A stretch of DNA of 64,000 nt, from the NCBI GenBank assembly GCA_035536935.1, contig DATLNC010000058.1, forward strand, positions 1-64,000. The letters are read 5' to 3'. Position 1 is the stretch's first letter, and each line of letters opens with the position of its first letter. This DNA comes from DATMER01 sp035536935. Lineage in GTDB: Bacteria; Acidobacteriota; Thermoanaerobaculia; Multivoradales; UBA5704. Shown piece after piece: positions 34,050 to 42,452 of this stretch. Position numbers and translations under genes: made by a program. A model generated the notes under the pieces. It saw only the letters and a list, made by a program, of their open reading frames with translations, did no database searches and was not told the DNA's origin.

Positions 34050-34799
34050 TCAATGACTCGGATATTGCCGGGGCACCGTGCGCAGGAAGCTCGCCCGGTG
34101 GACGAGGATGCGGGCGAGTTGGTCGTGCTCCTTGAGCGCCGCGAACGTCTCGGCAGCCCGGTCGAGCAGGTGGAGGGCCGGCTCCATCTGGCCGAGATCC
34201 CGGAGCAGGACCGCTTCCAGCAGGTCGATGCGCGCCGCGAGGTCCGGGTCGGCCCCGCCGCGCTCCTCGTGCAGCCGGCTCTCCGCGAAGGCGCGCAGGG
34301 CCTGCTCGGGATCGCCTGAGGCGCGGAGCGCCTCCCCCTCCATGGCGAAGGAGTAGGCCTCGAGGTCGGCGAGCGCGGCCGTGCCGCCGCAGGACCGGGG
34401 GTCCACCTGCTCGGTCACGGTACGGGCGAGCCGGGCGAGCGCCCGGCCCTGGTCCGGGTCGCGCAGGATCTCCGTCTCGCAGCACGTCAGAATGTAGGAG
34501 GCCAGGGCGTAGCTGTGGAGCCGGCCATCCAGCGCGAGCGCCGTCTCCCTCTCGATCTCGGGCATGGCGAGGAGCTCGGCGAGCAGGTGCGGCGCTGCCG
34601 CCTTTTCGGCCTGGACCCTTGGAAGACTGCGGAGCGTGCCCTCGGCTGCCCGGAACAGGGCGGCGCGATAGCCGCCGTCCTCCTCGGCCGCGGCTTCCCG
34701 GAGGCGCGACCTGCACTCCGGGCATTCCTCCAGGTGCTGTATCTCGACCGCAAACCTGCGGGCGAGGGCCCTCGTCTGCTCCTCCGTCAGGTGTGCCAT
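34050..34799 (-). CDS. Helical-repeat protein with Cys-rich N-terminus (short paralogue)
   Basis: 249 aa. Residues 20-35 contain HLEECPECRSRL, a zinc-finger-like H-x3-C-x2-C as in anti-sigma N-termini. The rest is helical and clearly paralogous to the gene at 34948: LLAMPEIERETALALDGRLHSYALASYILTCCE, LARTVTEQVDPRSCGGTAALADLEAYSFAMEGEAL and GGADPDLAARIDLLEA. It ends at the point where the longer paralogue continues for about 170 residues, so it appears C-terminally shortened. The family is unknown to me; TPR-like solenoid suspected. Confidence 0.65.
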   Translation of the reverse strand: MAHLTEEQTRALARRFAVEIQHLEECPECRSRLREAAAEEDGGYRAALFRAAEGTLRSLPRVQAEKAAAPHLLAELLAMPEIERETALALDGRLHSYALASYILTCCETEILRDPDQGRALARLARTVTEQVDPRSCGGTAALADLEAYSFAMEGEALRASGDPEQALRAFAESRLHEERGGADPDLAARIDLLEAVLLRDLGQMEPALHLLDRAAETFAALKEHDQLARILVHRASFLRTVPRQYPSH

Positions 34800-34856
34800 G
34801 GCCGTAATCCCCTCCCCGACTCTTAGGTCCTCCTTATATAAGTTGCCGCACAGGCG

Positions 34857-34891
34857 AAAAAAATGACACCGGCTCGGAAAGAGCCGGTGTC
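34857..34891 (-). terminator. Intrinsic terminator of the long helical-repeat gene
   Basis: An 11-bp perfect stem (GACACCGGCTC/GAGCCGGTGTC) with loop GGAAA on the plus strand. On the minus strand it is followed by a T run (34863-34857). It lies about 57 bp beyond the stop of the minus-strand gene at 34948. Confidence 0.85.
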
Positions 34892-34919
34892 AGGGATGCT
34901 CGAAAGAGGGGTTGAGAGG

Positions 34920-34961
34920 CTAGTTCGCCGGGTCTAGTTCGCCGGATCTAGTTCGCCGGAT
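34920..34961. repeat. Three tandem 14-bp repeats over a stop codon
   Basis: CTAGTTCGCCGGGT, CTAGTTCGCCGGAT and CTAGTTCGCCGGAT in a row. The rightmost copy contains the stop codon and last three sense codons of the minus-strand gene at 34948; the other two copies lie just beyond it. Confidence 0.9.
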
Positions 34962-36234
34962 TACCGCGGACCTGGTTCACGCGGACCCGGTCGGCGGCAT
35001 GGGCGAGGAGCTTGAAGTTGACCGTCTGCCGCTCGGCGGCCTGCTGCACCGCCTTGAGAGCGGCGAGCGCCTCCGGATGGACGTCCCGGGACTGGAACAG
35101 GCGCACCAGGTCCGACGCGACGCGGAAGACCTCGGCGGTCTCCCCACGGCGGGCGTAGACCATGACCAGGTCGAGCCCGGCAAGAGCCGCGTCGTAGGCA
35201 TAGCCGTGCTCGGTCAGCCGGTCCATTGCCTGCGTGAGGAGCTGCTCGGCCCGGGCCAGATCCTCGTCCAGCTCCCGCGCGATGAGCCCCTCCGCCCAGA
35301 TGCGGCGGCTGATGGTCAGCGGGTCGTTGTACTGGAGGTACAGATCCCTGGAGGACTCAAAGAGGTCCGCCGCCTCGCGCGCGCTCCCGCATTCGGCCAG
35401 GGCGAAGATGAGGTTGTGGCGCACCACCAATGCGAGCCAGGGGTCATTGGCCAGGGTCAGGGCCTTGCGCAGGTTCTCGACTACCCGGTCCAGCTCCTTC
35501 GTGACCAGGAAGACGTTGGCCCGGTTGATGATCGCCCGTGCCTGCCGGTTGCGGTCGTTGAGGGCCACGAAGCCCCGCTCCGCCCGGTCGAGGAGCTCGA
35601 AGGCGGCGGCGAACTGGCGCAGGTCGCGGCGCAGCGAAGCCTCCAGAAGGTCGATGCGGGCCGAGAGGTCGGGGTCCGCTCCTCCCCGGTCCTGCGTGCG
35701 GCGCGACAGCAGAAACGTGCTGAACGCCTCCTGCAGGTTGCCTCCGACGCGCGCGGCGTTCGCTTCCATGGCCATGGCGTACGCCTCGAGATCGGCCAGG
35801 GCCGCGGCGCCGCCGCACTCCCGGGGGTCGGCCTGCCCGGCGACGGTCCGTGCGAGGCGGGCCAGCTCCCCGGCCATCGCCGGATCGTGGAAGACCACCT
35901 TCTCGCAACGTTCCAGAGTGTACGAAGCGAGGGAGTAGGTGTGGAACCGCGCCTGCGTGGCCACGGCCGACTCCCTCTCATGATTGGGCATTGCCAGCAA
36001 CTCGGCGAGCTGGGCCGGGGCCGAAGCCTTCTCTCCCGAGACCCGGGAGGTCCGGCTCAGGACGGTCCTGAGCACCTGATCCATGGATTCCTCGTCTTCG
36101 AGGACCGACCCGCCGGCAACCTGGGGTTCCTCCAGATCTGGCGTGCCTTCTGCCGTGCCTTCCTTCTCCGCATTGAGAGCCCGTGCGAGAACTCGTGCCA
36201 AGGCACCCATCCGCTTGTCCGGCGAACGTTCCAT
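34948..36234 (-). CDS. Helical-repeat (TPR-like) protein, long paralogue
   Basis: 428 aa from ATG 36234 (an in-frame start 13 codons upstream is less likely). N-terminal 85 residues are low-complexity and acidic, then the shared core LLAMPNHERESAVATQARFHTYSLASYTLERCEKVVFHDP and TVAGQADPRECGGAAALADLEAYAMAME. A TPR-like solenoid follows (AAFELLDRAERGFVALNDRNRQARAIINRANVFLVTKELDRVVENLRKAL and others). No zinc finger, unlike the short paralogue. It lies 77 bp downstream of the small exported peptide gene, same strand. Regulatory or scaffold role inferred only. Confidence 0.65.
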   Translation of the reverse strand: MERSPDKRMGALARVLARALNAEKEGTAEGTPDLEEPQVAGGSVLEDEESMDQVLRTVLSRTSRVSGEKASAPAQLAELLAMPNHERESAVATQARFHTYSLASYTLERCEKVVFHDPAMAGELARLARTVAGQADPRECGGAAALADLEAYAMAMEANAARVGGNLQEAFSTFLLSRRTQDRGGADPDLSARIDLLEASLRRDLRQFAAAFELLDRAERGFVALNDRNRQARAIINRANVFLVTKELDRVVENLRKALTLANDPWLALVVRHNLIFALAECGSAREAADLFESSRDLYLQYNDPLTISRRIWAEGLIARELDEDLARAEQLLTQAMDRLTEHGYAYDAALAGLDLVMVYARRGETAEVFRVASDLVRLFQSRDVHPEALAALKAVQQAAERQTVNFKLLAHAADRVRVNQVRGNPAN

Positions 36235-36311
36235 GTCTGTCTCCTCGTGCCGAGTCGCTGCTTTCCCTACCATTCTACCTTGAACGCATCACACAGCGAA
36301 AAATGAAGGGT

Positions 36312-36593
36312 CTAGTGCTGTCCGTTTGGATCGATGTAGCCGCCGCCATCTCCGCCACTGGTGCCCTGCGTCGAAGGCGGAGGAGGTTGGACCGTCCCGC
36401 CGGCAGCCGCGGTCACTTGGAAGAACGAAACCCGGCCCTCCAGCAGCGAAGCCGCCCACTCCCACACTGCGACCAGCATGCCAGGGCCCCGGTCGGCATT
36501 GCGGCCTTCCGAAGGGAGCGCGTGCGCCGCGCCGCTTCCGAGGAAAAGCGTCAGCATCACCAGCGCCAGCATGATTCGCACTTTACGGGACAT
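36312..36593 (-). CDS. Small exported peptide
   Basis: 93 aa. Signal peptide MSRKVRIMLALVMLTLFLGS with AHA cleavage site near residue 25, then a short mature part containing GMLVAVWEWAASLLEG and a Gly/Pro-rich tail ending GGYIDPNGQH. RBS GGAGAA lies 5 nt upstream of the ATG. Placed directly before the long helical-repeat gene, it may be its partner or cargo; no family is known to me. Confidence 0.6.
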   Translation of the reverse strand: MSRKVRIMLALVMLTLFLGSGAAHALPSEGRNADRGPGMLVAVWEWAASLLEGRVSFFQVTAAAGGTVQPPPPSTQGTSGGDGGGYIDPNGQH

Positions 36594-36750
36594 ACAGGTT
36601 CTCCTTCGGGATCTGAGATCCGGCCGCTCACCATGAGAGATCCGGGGTCGAATTCTATCGCCTTCTACAAGACATGAGTGCACCATCGAGCCAAAAAGGA
36701 GCCAGGATGCCGAAACATTGATAGCCATCAATGCGTGTCGCCAGGTCCGC

Positions 36751-36770
36751 TGTATTACTGGTACCATACA
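36751..36770 (+). promoter_or_regulatory. Inverted repeat upstream of the GntR gene
   Basis: TGTAT-N10-ATACA lies 6 bp before the GTG start at 36777. Position and size fit an autoregulatory operator of a YtrA-type GntR repressor that overlaps its own promoter. Confidence 0.5.
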
Positions 36771-36776
36771 CCCCGA

Positions 36777-37211
36777 GTGAGCCGGAGCCTGCGCATCGAC
36801 CCTGCCGATCCCCGGCCGATCTGGCGTCAGATCGAGGAGAACGTGCGCCATCTTGTCGCGTCCGGCGCCCTGGCCACCGGGGCGCCGGTGCCGTCGGTGC
36901 GGGATCTCGCGCGCGATCTGCAGGTGAATCCGGCCACGGTCTCCAAGGCCTATCAGCGGCTGACGGATGCCGGGGTGCTCACGGTGAAGCGCGGGGAGGG
37001 GACGTACGTGAGCGACTCGCCGCCCGAGCTGTCGTCCCGGGAGCGGGGCAAGCGGCTGCTGCAGGGAGCCGTGAGGTACGCGAGCCTGGCGGTGACCCTC
37101 GGTGCCGGCCGCGAGGAGACCCAGGGGACGCTGGAGGACGCTTGGAGCAGCCTTGGCGCGGGCCCACGGGAGGAAGAAGAGGAATGGACCTCGTCGCCAT
37201 CGAAGAGCTGA
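36777..37211 (+). CDS. GntR-family regulator, YtrA type
   Basis: 144 aa. Winged helix IWRQIEENVRHLVASGALATGAPVPSVRDLARDLQVNPATVSKAYQRLTDAGVLTVKRGEGTYV (about residues 15-80), followed by a short C-terminal helix region without an effector domain, the YtrA subgroup. GTG start. It overlaps the ABC ATPase gene downstream by 28 bp, so it should control this transporter. Confidence 0.88.
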   Translation: MSRSLRIDPADPRPIWRQIEENVRHLVASGALATGAPVPSVRDLARDLQVNPATVSKAYQRLTDAGVLTVKRGEGTYVSDSPPELSSRERGKRLLQGAVRYASLAVTLGAGREETQGTLEDAWSSLGAGPREEEEEWTSSPSKS

Positions 37212-38044
37212 GCGTCCGCTATGGCAGGAGGCTCGTGCTCGACCGGGTCTCGCTGTCGGTGCCGGAGGGCTCGGTGTACGTCCTCCTCGGCCGCAACGGC
37301 GCGGGCAAGAGCTCCCTCGTGCGCTGCCTGCTGGGCGAGCAGCGTCCGGGCTCGGGGCGCGTCCGCCTGCTGGGCGGAGATGTCTGGCGCGAGCGGGCCG
37401 CGCTGCTCCGCGAGGTCGGCGTCGTGCCGGAGGAGCCCGATGCCCCGCCTTCGATGAATGCCCGGCAGCTCGCCCGCTTCTGCTCCGGCATCTACCCCTC
37501 CTGGGACGGCGCGGGCTTCGAGGCGCGGCTGGAGCGCTTCGGCGTCCCTCCCGGGCTCCCTTTCGGACAGCTCTCCAAGGGGCAGAAGGGGCAGGTGACC
37601 CTCTCCCTGGCCCTGGCGGGCTCCCCGCGGCTGCTCATCCTGGACGATCCCACCCTGGGCCTCGACCCCGTTGCCCGCCGCGCCGTCTTCGACGAGCTGA
37701 TCGTGGACCTCGCCGACCGGGGCACGACGGTCTTCCTCACCAGCCACGACCTGGCCGGAGTCGAGGGGATCGCGGACCGGGTCGGCGTGCTGCGCGGCGG
37801 CCGGCTCCTGGTGGACGAGGAGATGGACACCCTGAAGGAGCGGTTCCGCCGGCTGCGTCTCCCCGCGGGAGACGGGCATGGGTTGGAGGCGCTCGAGCCG
37901 GTGTCGGTCACGACCCGGGCCTGGGGCTCGGAGGTGGTGGTCGCCGGCTGGGACGAGTCTTTCGCGAGGGAGGACGTCGAGGTCTCGGCGATGACGCTGG
38001 AGGAGATCTTCCTCTCCCTGGTGGGGCAGGAAGGGACGAAATGA
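37184..38044 (+). CDS. ABC transporter ATP-binding protein
   Basis: 286 aa. Walker A GRNGAGKSS (residues about 36-44), Q-loop VGVVPEEPDAPPSMNARQ, signature LSKGQKGQVTLSLALAGSP (degenerate LSGGQ), Walker B RLLILDDPTLGLD, H-loop TSHDL. This is the type found with YtrA regulators in exporters. The ATG at 37184 has GAGGA upstream, and the stop overlaps the permease start (ATGA). Confidence 0.92.
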   Translation: MDLVAIEELSVRYGRRLVLDRVSLSVPEGSVYVLLGRNGAGKSSLVRCLLGEQRPGSGRVRLLGGDVWRERAALLREVGVVPEEPDAPPSMNARQLARFCSGIYPSWDGAGFEARLERFGVPPGLPFGQLSKGQKGQVTLSLALAGSPRLLILDDPTLGLDPVARRAVFDELIVDLADRGTTVFLTSHDLAGVEGIADRVGVLRGGRLLVDEEMDTLKERFRRLRLPAGDGHGLEALEPVSVTTRAWGSEVVVAGWDESFAREDVEVSAMTLEEIFLSLVGQEGTK

Positions 38045-39963
38045 GGGCGTTCGCGGCCGTTCTCCGGCGGGAGCTTGCCGAGCGCTGGCTGCTGGCGCTG
38101 GCCGCGGCTCTTCTGGGTCTCATCCCCCTGGCCGTGCCGTTCCTGCCGATGGGGATCTCCCAGGCGCCGGATGCGCGCTCCGGCACCGCGATCGCCCTGG
38201 CCGTGATCGTCAGCTACGTCCTGGCCCTGGTGCTCGGGAGCACGGTGCTCGCCCGCGATCTGTCCGAGCGGCGCCTGGGGTTCTACTTCTCCCGCCCTCT
38301 GCCGGGCTGGGCGATCTGGGCGGGGAAGCTGGCCGGCGCCGCTCTCCTCGCCTTCGGCTCCGGAGTCCTGGTCCTCCTCCCTTCGCTGCTGCTCGGCGAC
38401 CGCCTGGACCCGTCCGGCTCCTGGGGGTGGGGGTTGGGCCGGGGGGGCGATTCCGCGCTGGCCTTTACCCTCTGGGTCATGACCGTGCTGGCCCTGCTGC
38501 TGGCCGCCAATGCCTTCAGCACGATGGTGCGGTCGCGCTCGCCCTGGCTCCTGCTCGATCTGCTCGCCGGGACTCTGCTGGTGGGTCTCGTCGGGATCGC
38601 CACGGCGCGCCTGCTCTCCGCCTGGGCGCTCGATGCCCTGACCATGGCGCATTTCGGACTGCTCGTCATCGTCGTCCTCTGCTTTGCGGCGGCGAGCGCC
38701 GTCCAGGTGACGCGGGCCCGCACCGACGCGCGGCGCGGGCATCGCCTCCTCTCCCTCCCGCTCTGGACCCTCCTGGGCCTTTCGGCCCTGGCTTTCGGCG
38801 GTTACGCGCAGTGGGTGCTCGCCGCGAGCCCTGAAGACCTGGTGGCGATCGGGGGAATGGTCCCGGCGCCGGCGGGGGATTGGATCGCGCTCGGAGGCTC
38901 CACCGGGAAGCTCCGCGGAGAATTCGAGCCCTTCTTTCTGCTGGACACATCCTCGGGCCGCTCCTTCCGGCTGCAGGCGCATGCCACGGACTGGGGCGGC
39001 TTCGCCTTCTCGAGCGACGGCCGCCACGCCGCCTGGACGGAGATGGCGGGCCGCGGCGACTTCCCGGTGACGATCCATCGGCTGGACCTCGGCCGTCCGG
39101 GAGCGGAGCCGGTCGCGACCCCCATCGGCTTCCCGGAGCACTTCCCATACTCCCTCGTCCTCTCCCCGGACGGGAGGAGGATGGCCTGCATCGTCGACGA
39201 GCGCATCGTCGCTCAGGAGATGGGGAACGGGCGGCTGCTTCTGGCAACCCCTGTATTGGCCGGGGACTCGTGGAGCGCTGACCGCCTGCGCTTCCTCGAC
39301 TCGCGTACGCTCCGCTGGTATGGCACCCGGAAGAACGCCCCTCTCCAGGGAGGGGAGGGCGAGCTCCGGGTCGTGGACTTCGACCTGGGCACGGGCCGGA
39401 TCGTCCGCGAGATCCGGTCGCCCGGAAAAGAGAATGCCATCCGGGGGATCAGCCCGGACGGACAGAGTGTCCTCCTCAAAAGCCGGACGCTCGAGCCGAG
39501 CCGCGAGGAGATCGCCATCGTGGACCTGCGGACCGGAGAGCCCCCGGTCGACATCCTTGTGAAGGGAGTCCAGAGCGGGCTCTCCTTCCTGCCGGATGGC
39601 CGCGTGGTGATCGCCCGGCGCAGCCAGGACCGGATCGAGCTGCGTGTCCTGAACGGCCGCGGCGCGGAGCTGAAGCGCTTCCACCTCCCCGGCGGCCGTG
39701 TCCGGCTCGGAGGCCAGCCGGCCCCCGGGCTCCTCGTCGTACTGACCACACGGGACTCGTCCGAGAAGGCATGGCGGACCGTCCTCCTGAATCTGGATAG
39801 CGGCGCCCTGCGTCCGCTCGGCGAAGGGCTGTACCCCGACGGCTGGCCGAGCCTGCCGACGGGGAGCATCGGGACGCAGCTCTTTGTCCAGAAGAATGGC
39901 GGGCTTGTCCGGATCGATCCCGCGACCGGCCGCCAGCACGTGATCCTGCACCCCGAAAACTGA
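38041..39963 (+). CDS. ABC permease fused to a C-terminal beta-propeller-like domain
   Basis: 640 aa. Residues 1-260 contain six to seven membrane helices of an ABC-2-like permease (LLALAAALLGLIPLAVPFL, AIALAVIVSYVLALVLGSTVLARDLSERRLGFYFSRPLPGWAIWAGKLAGAALLAF). Residues about 265-640 form repeated beta modules (FAFSSDGRHAAWTE, LVLSPDGRRMACIVDERI, RGISPDGQSVLLKSR, SFLPDGRVVIARR, LVRIDPATGRQHVIL), like WD40/TolB propellers, presumably periplasmic. The fusion is unusual; the propeller may sense cargo. Confidence 0.85.
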   Translation: MRAFAAVLRRELAERWLLALAAALLGLIPLAVPFLPMGISQAPDARSGTAIALAVIVSYVLALVLGSTVLARDLSERRLGFYFSRPLPGWAIWAGKLAGAALLAFGSGVLVLLPSLLLGDRLDPSGSWGWGLGRGGDSALAFTLWVMTVLALLLAANAFSTMVRSRSPWLLLDLLAGTLLVGLVGIATARLLSAWALDALTMAHFGLLVIVVLCFAAASAVQVTRARTDARRGHRLLSLPLWTLLGLSALAFGGYAQWVLAASPEDLVAIGGMVPAPAGDWIALGGSTGKLRGEFEPFFLLDTSSGRSFRLQAHATDWGGFAFSSDGRHAAWTEMAGRGDFPVTIHRLDLGRPGAEPVATPIGFPEHFPYSLVLSPDGRRMACIVDERIVAQEMGNGRLLLATPVLAGDSWSADRLRFLDSRTLRWYGTRKNAPLQGGEGELRVVDFDLGTGRIVREIRSPGKENAIRGISPDGQSVLLKSRTLEPSREEIAIVDLRTGEPPVDILVKGVQSGLSFLPDGRVVIARRSQDRIELRVLNGRGAELKRFHLPGGRVRLGGQPAPGLLVVLTTRDSSEKAWRTVLLNLDSGALRPLGEGLYPDGWPSLPTGSIGTQLFVQKNGGLVRIDPATGRQHVILHPEN

Positions 39964-40014
39964 ATCTGTAACCAAACTGCCTCTAGCGACTCTGTTCGCT
40001 TGAGGAGGTTGGTC

Positions 40015-41304
40015 ATGCAACTGAGAAAGAGCATCGGATTTGGAATCATGGCGCTCGCCGCGGTCGCCTACGGTTCCACCCTGGATTCCGCCCCGGAGCC
40101 CGCGAAGGCGGATCCCGTCCTGCGCACCGCCAAGGGGATGATCGAGCGGGGGCGCCAGGCCTTCCGCCACGACACGCTGGGAAGCGAGGCTTTCTTCACC
40201 GGCGCCCTCCGTCTCAACGAAGCCATCCAGACCGTCCCCCCGCGGACCGCCCTCGCCGTGGGGCTCAAGGTGGACTCCGCGGCCCTGCCCCAGGAGCTGA
40301 TCCGCGCCATCAAGAAGGGCAAGGTCGATCTGGACGACCCGGCGACCACGGCGGCCCTGCTCTCCCTCGACGCGGTGGTCGGCGTCCAGGCGGAGGTGGG
40401 GAAGGACGGCTCGCTCCACGACCTGGGGATCACCTGCGCCTTCTGCCACTCCACCGTGGACAACTCGGTGGCGCCGGGCATCGGCCGGCGGCTCGACGGC
40501 TGGGCCAACCGGGACCTCAACGTGGGCGCGATCCTCAATCTCGTGCCCAACCTCCAGCCCGTGGCCGATCTGCTGGGGGTGGACGTGCCCACCGTCAAGA
40601 CGGTGCTGCAGAGCTGGGGGCCGGGCCGGTTCGACGCCCATCTGAATCTCGACGGCAAGGCTTTCCGGCCGGACGGCAAGACCGCGGCGGTGCTGATCCC
40701 GCCGGCCTTCGGGCTCGCCGGGGTGAACCTCCACACTTATGAAGGCTGGGGGTCGGTGACCTACTGGAACGCGTTCGTGGGCAACCTGGAGATGAACGGC
40801 AAGGGCACCTTCTACGATCCCCGCCTCGACGACCCCGTCAAGTACCCGGTGGCCTCCCACGCCGGCTTCGCGGACGTGAGGAACGAGCCCGACCTGATCA
40901 CGCCGAAGCTGGCCGACTTGCACTTCTACCAGCTCGCCCTCGTCGCGCCGACTCCCCCCGAGGGAAGCTTCGACGCCGGAGCGGCGCGCCGCGGCCGGAT
41001 CCTGTTCGCGGGCAAGGCGCAGTGCGGGACCTGCCACGTGGCGCCCCTGTTCACCGAGCCCGGCTGGAACCTCCACAAGCCGGAGGAGATCGGGATCGAC
41101 GCCTTCCAGGCGGACCGCGGACCCGAGGGCCGCTACCGCACCACTCCGCTCAAGGGGCTCTGGACCCATACGAAGGGCGGCTTCTACCACGACGGCCGCT
41201 TCCCCACGCTGCTCGACGTCGTCAGCCACTACGACGGGTTCCTGAAGCTGGGGCTGTCGGAAGGGGAGAAGGGGGACCTGGTGGAATACTTGAAGTCTCT
41301 GTAA
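40015..41304 (+). CDS. Dihaem cytochrome c peroxidase/MauG-like protein
   Basis: 429 aa. N-terminal signal sequence (SIGFGIMALAAVAYGSTL). Two c-type haem sites: CAFCH (residue about 141) and CGTCH (about 342). GGFYHDGRFPTLLDVVSHYD near the end is typical of the CCP/MauG family's C-terminal domain. Start ATG 40015 with a GGAGG ribosome-binding site. Haem attachment would depend on the ccm system at 9.2-13.9 kb. The order of haem motifs differs from canonical CcpA in spacing, so the substrate is uncertain. Confidence 0.83.
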   Translation: MQLRKSIGFGIMALAAVAYGSTLDSAPEPAKADPVLRTAKGMIERGRQAFRHDTLGSEAFFTGALRLNEAIQTVPPRTALAVGLKVDSAALPQELIRAIKKGKVDLDDPATTAALLSLDAVVGVQAEVGKDGSLHDLGITCAFCHSTVDNSVAPGIGRRLDGWANRDLNVGAILNLVPNLQPVADLLGVDVPTVKTVLQSWGPGRFDAHLNLDGKAFRPDGKTAAVLIPPAFGLAGVNLHTYEGWGSVTYWNAFVGNLEMNGKGTFYDPRLDDPVKYPVASHAGFADVRNEPDLITPKLADLHFYQLALVAPTPPEGSFDAGAARRGRILFAGKAQCGTCHVAPLFTEPGWNLHKPEEIGIDAFQADRGPEGRYRTTPLKGLWTHTKGGFYHDGRFPTLLDVVSHYDGFLKLGLSEGEKGDLVEYLKSL

Positions 41305-41317
41305 AGCGGTTGATCCC

Positions 41318-41363
41318 ATCCCCCCTCTCCCCGGCCCTCTCCCCCGTGCCGGGGGAGAGGGAG
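41318..41363. repeat. GC-rich palindromic repeat, short copy
   Basis: CCCCCTCTCCCCGGCCCTCTC followed by CCGTGCCGGGGGAGAGGG resembles one arm of the element at 9069-9185. It lies between the cytochrome gene and the GIY-YIG gene and may stop transcription. Confidence 0.55.
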
Positions 41364-41384
41364 TCATCCGCTAAAATCCCCGCA

Positions 41385-41639
41385 GTGGCGTACCTCTACA
41401 TCCTCCGCTGCGGGGACGGCTCTCTCTACACCGGGATAGCGCTCGACCTGGAGCGCAGGCTGGCTCAGCACCAGGCGGGGCGGGCGTCGCGATACACTCG
41501 GTCCCGCCTGCCGGTCTCCCTGGTCTGGTCGCGGGAGATCGGCTCCTGGGGCGACGCGCTCCGCGAAGAGCTGCGGATCAAGCGTCTCAGCCGGGCCGCG
41601 AAAGAGGCGCTTGTGAGAGAGTCGCTTGTGAGAGAGTAA
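41385..41639 (+). CDS. GIY-YIG nuclease domain protein
   Basis: 84 aa, a UPF0213/YhbQ-like stand-alone domain: YLYILRCGDGSLYTGIALDLERRLAQHQAGRASRYTRSRLPVSLVW, with catalytic Tyr and Arg visible and a conserved basic C-terminus. GTG start; TAAAAT at 41372-41377 lies 7 nt upstream, so the message is probably leaderless. Role in DNA or RNA processing is assumed from the family. Confidence 0.85.
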   Translation: MAYLYILRCGDGSLYTGIALDLERRLAQHQAGRASRYTRSRLPVSLVWSREIGSWGDALREELRIKRLSRAAKEALVRESLVRE

Positions 41640-41645
41640 GTTAGG

Positions 41646-42452
41646 ATGTACAACGACTTCTACGGCTTCCAAGAGGCGCCGTTCAACATCACGCCCGATC
41701 CGCGCTTCCTGTTCTTCAGCGATCGCCACCGCGAGGCGTACAACCACATCCTCTTCGGATTGCGGGAGCGCAAGGGGTTCATTCAGGTCACGGGCGAAGT
41801 GGGAGCGGGCAAGACCACGGTCTGCCGCGCCCTGCTGGAAGAGCTTGGGCCACAGTACCGGACGGCGCTGATCCTCAACCCCTTCCTGACGGGCGATCAG
41901 CTTCTGCGTTCGATCCTGATCGAGCTCGGATTGGAACCGTCCGACGATCGCGTTACGGCTCTCCAGAGGCTCAATCAATACCTTCTGGACCAGCTCGCCG
42001 AAGGCAACGACGTGGTGCTCCTGATCGATGAGGCCCAGGACCTGAGCTTCGATCTGCTGGAGCAGATCCGCCTGCTTTCGAACCTGGAGACCGACCAGCG
42101 CAAGCTGCTGCAGATCGTGCTCCTCGGCCAGCCCGAGCTGCGGGAGAAGCTGGACGACCCGCGGCTGCGCCAGCTCCGGCAGCGGATCACGGTGCGCTAC
42201 CATCTGGCGCCGCTCTCGCGCCGGGAGGTGGAGCAATACATCCAGCATCGCCTCCAGGTGGTGGGGGCGAACGGGCGGCCGAGCTTCAACCGCTGGGCGC
42301 TCGGCAGCATCTACCGCTACTCGGGCGGCGTGCCGCGGCTGGTCAACGCCGTCTGCGACAAGGTGCTCCTCTGCGGCTATGTGGAAGGGGACGACCACCT
42401 GACGTGGCGGCACGTGAGGCGGGCCATCCGCGAGCTGGAGGGGAACTTTTGA
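41646..42452 (+). CDS. ExeA/GspA-like AAA ATPase
   Basis: 268 aa. It starts MYNDFYGFQEAPFNITPDPRFLFFSDRHREAYNHILFGLRERKGFIQVTGEVGAGKTT (Walker A), with Walker B VVLLIDEAQDL and a sensor region IVLLGQPELREKL. This is the cytoplasmic ATPase domain of ExeA, which helps assemble the type II secretion secretin through the peptidoglycan; the usual C-terminal peptidoglycan-binding part is absent. Coupled to the GspB-like gene by TTGA overlap. Confidence 0.88.
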   Translation: MYNDFYGFQEAPFNITPDPRFLFFSDRHREAYNHILFGLRERKGFIQVTGEVGAGKTTVCRALLEELGPQYRTALILNPFLTGDQLLRSILIELGLEPSDDRVTALQRLNQYLLDQLAEGNDVVLLIDEAQDLSFDLLEQIRLLSNLETDQRKLLQIVLLGQPELREKLDDPRLRQLRQRITVRYHLAPLSRREVEQYIQHRLQVVGANGRPSFNRWALGSIYRYSGGVPRLVNAVCDKVLLCGYVEGDDHLTWRHVRRAIRELEGNF

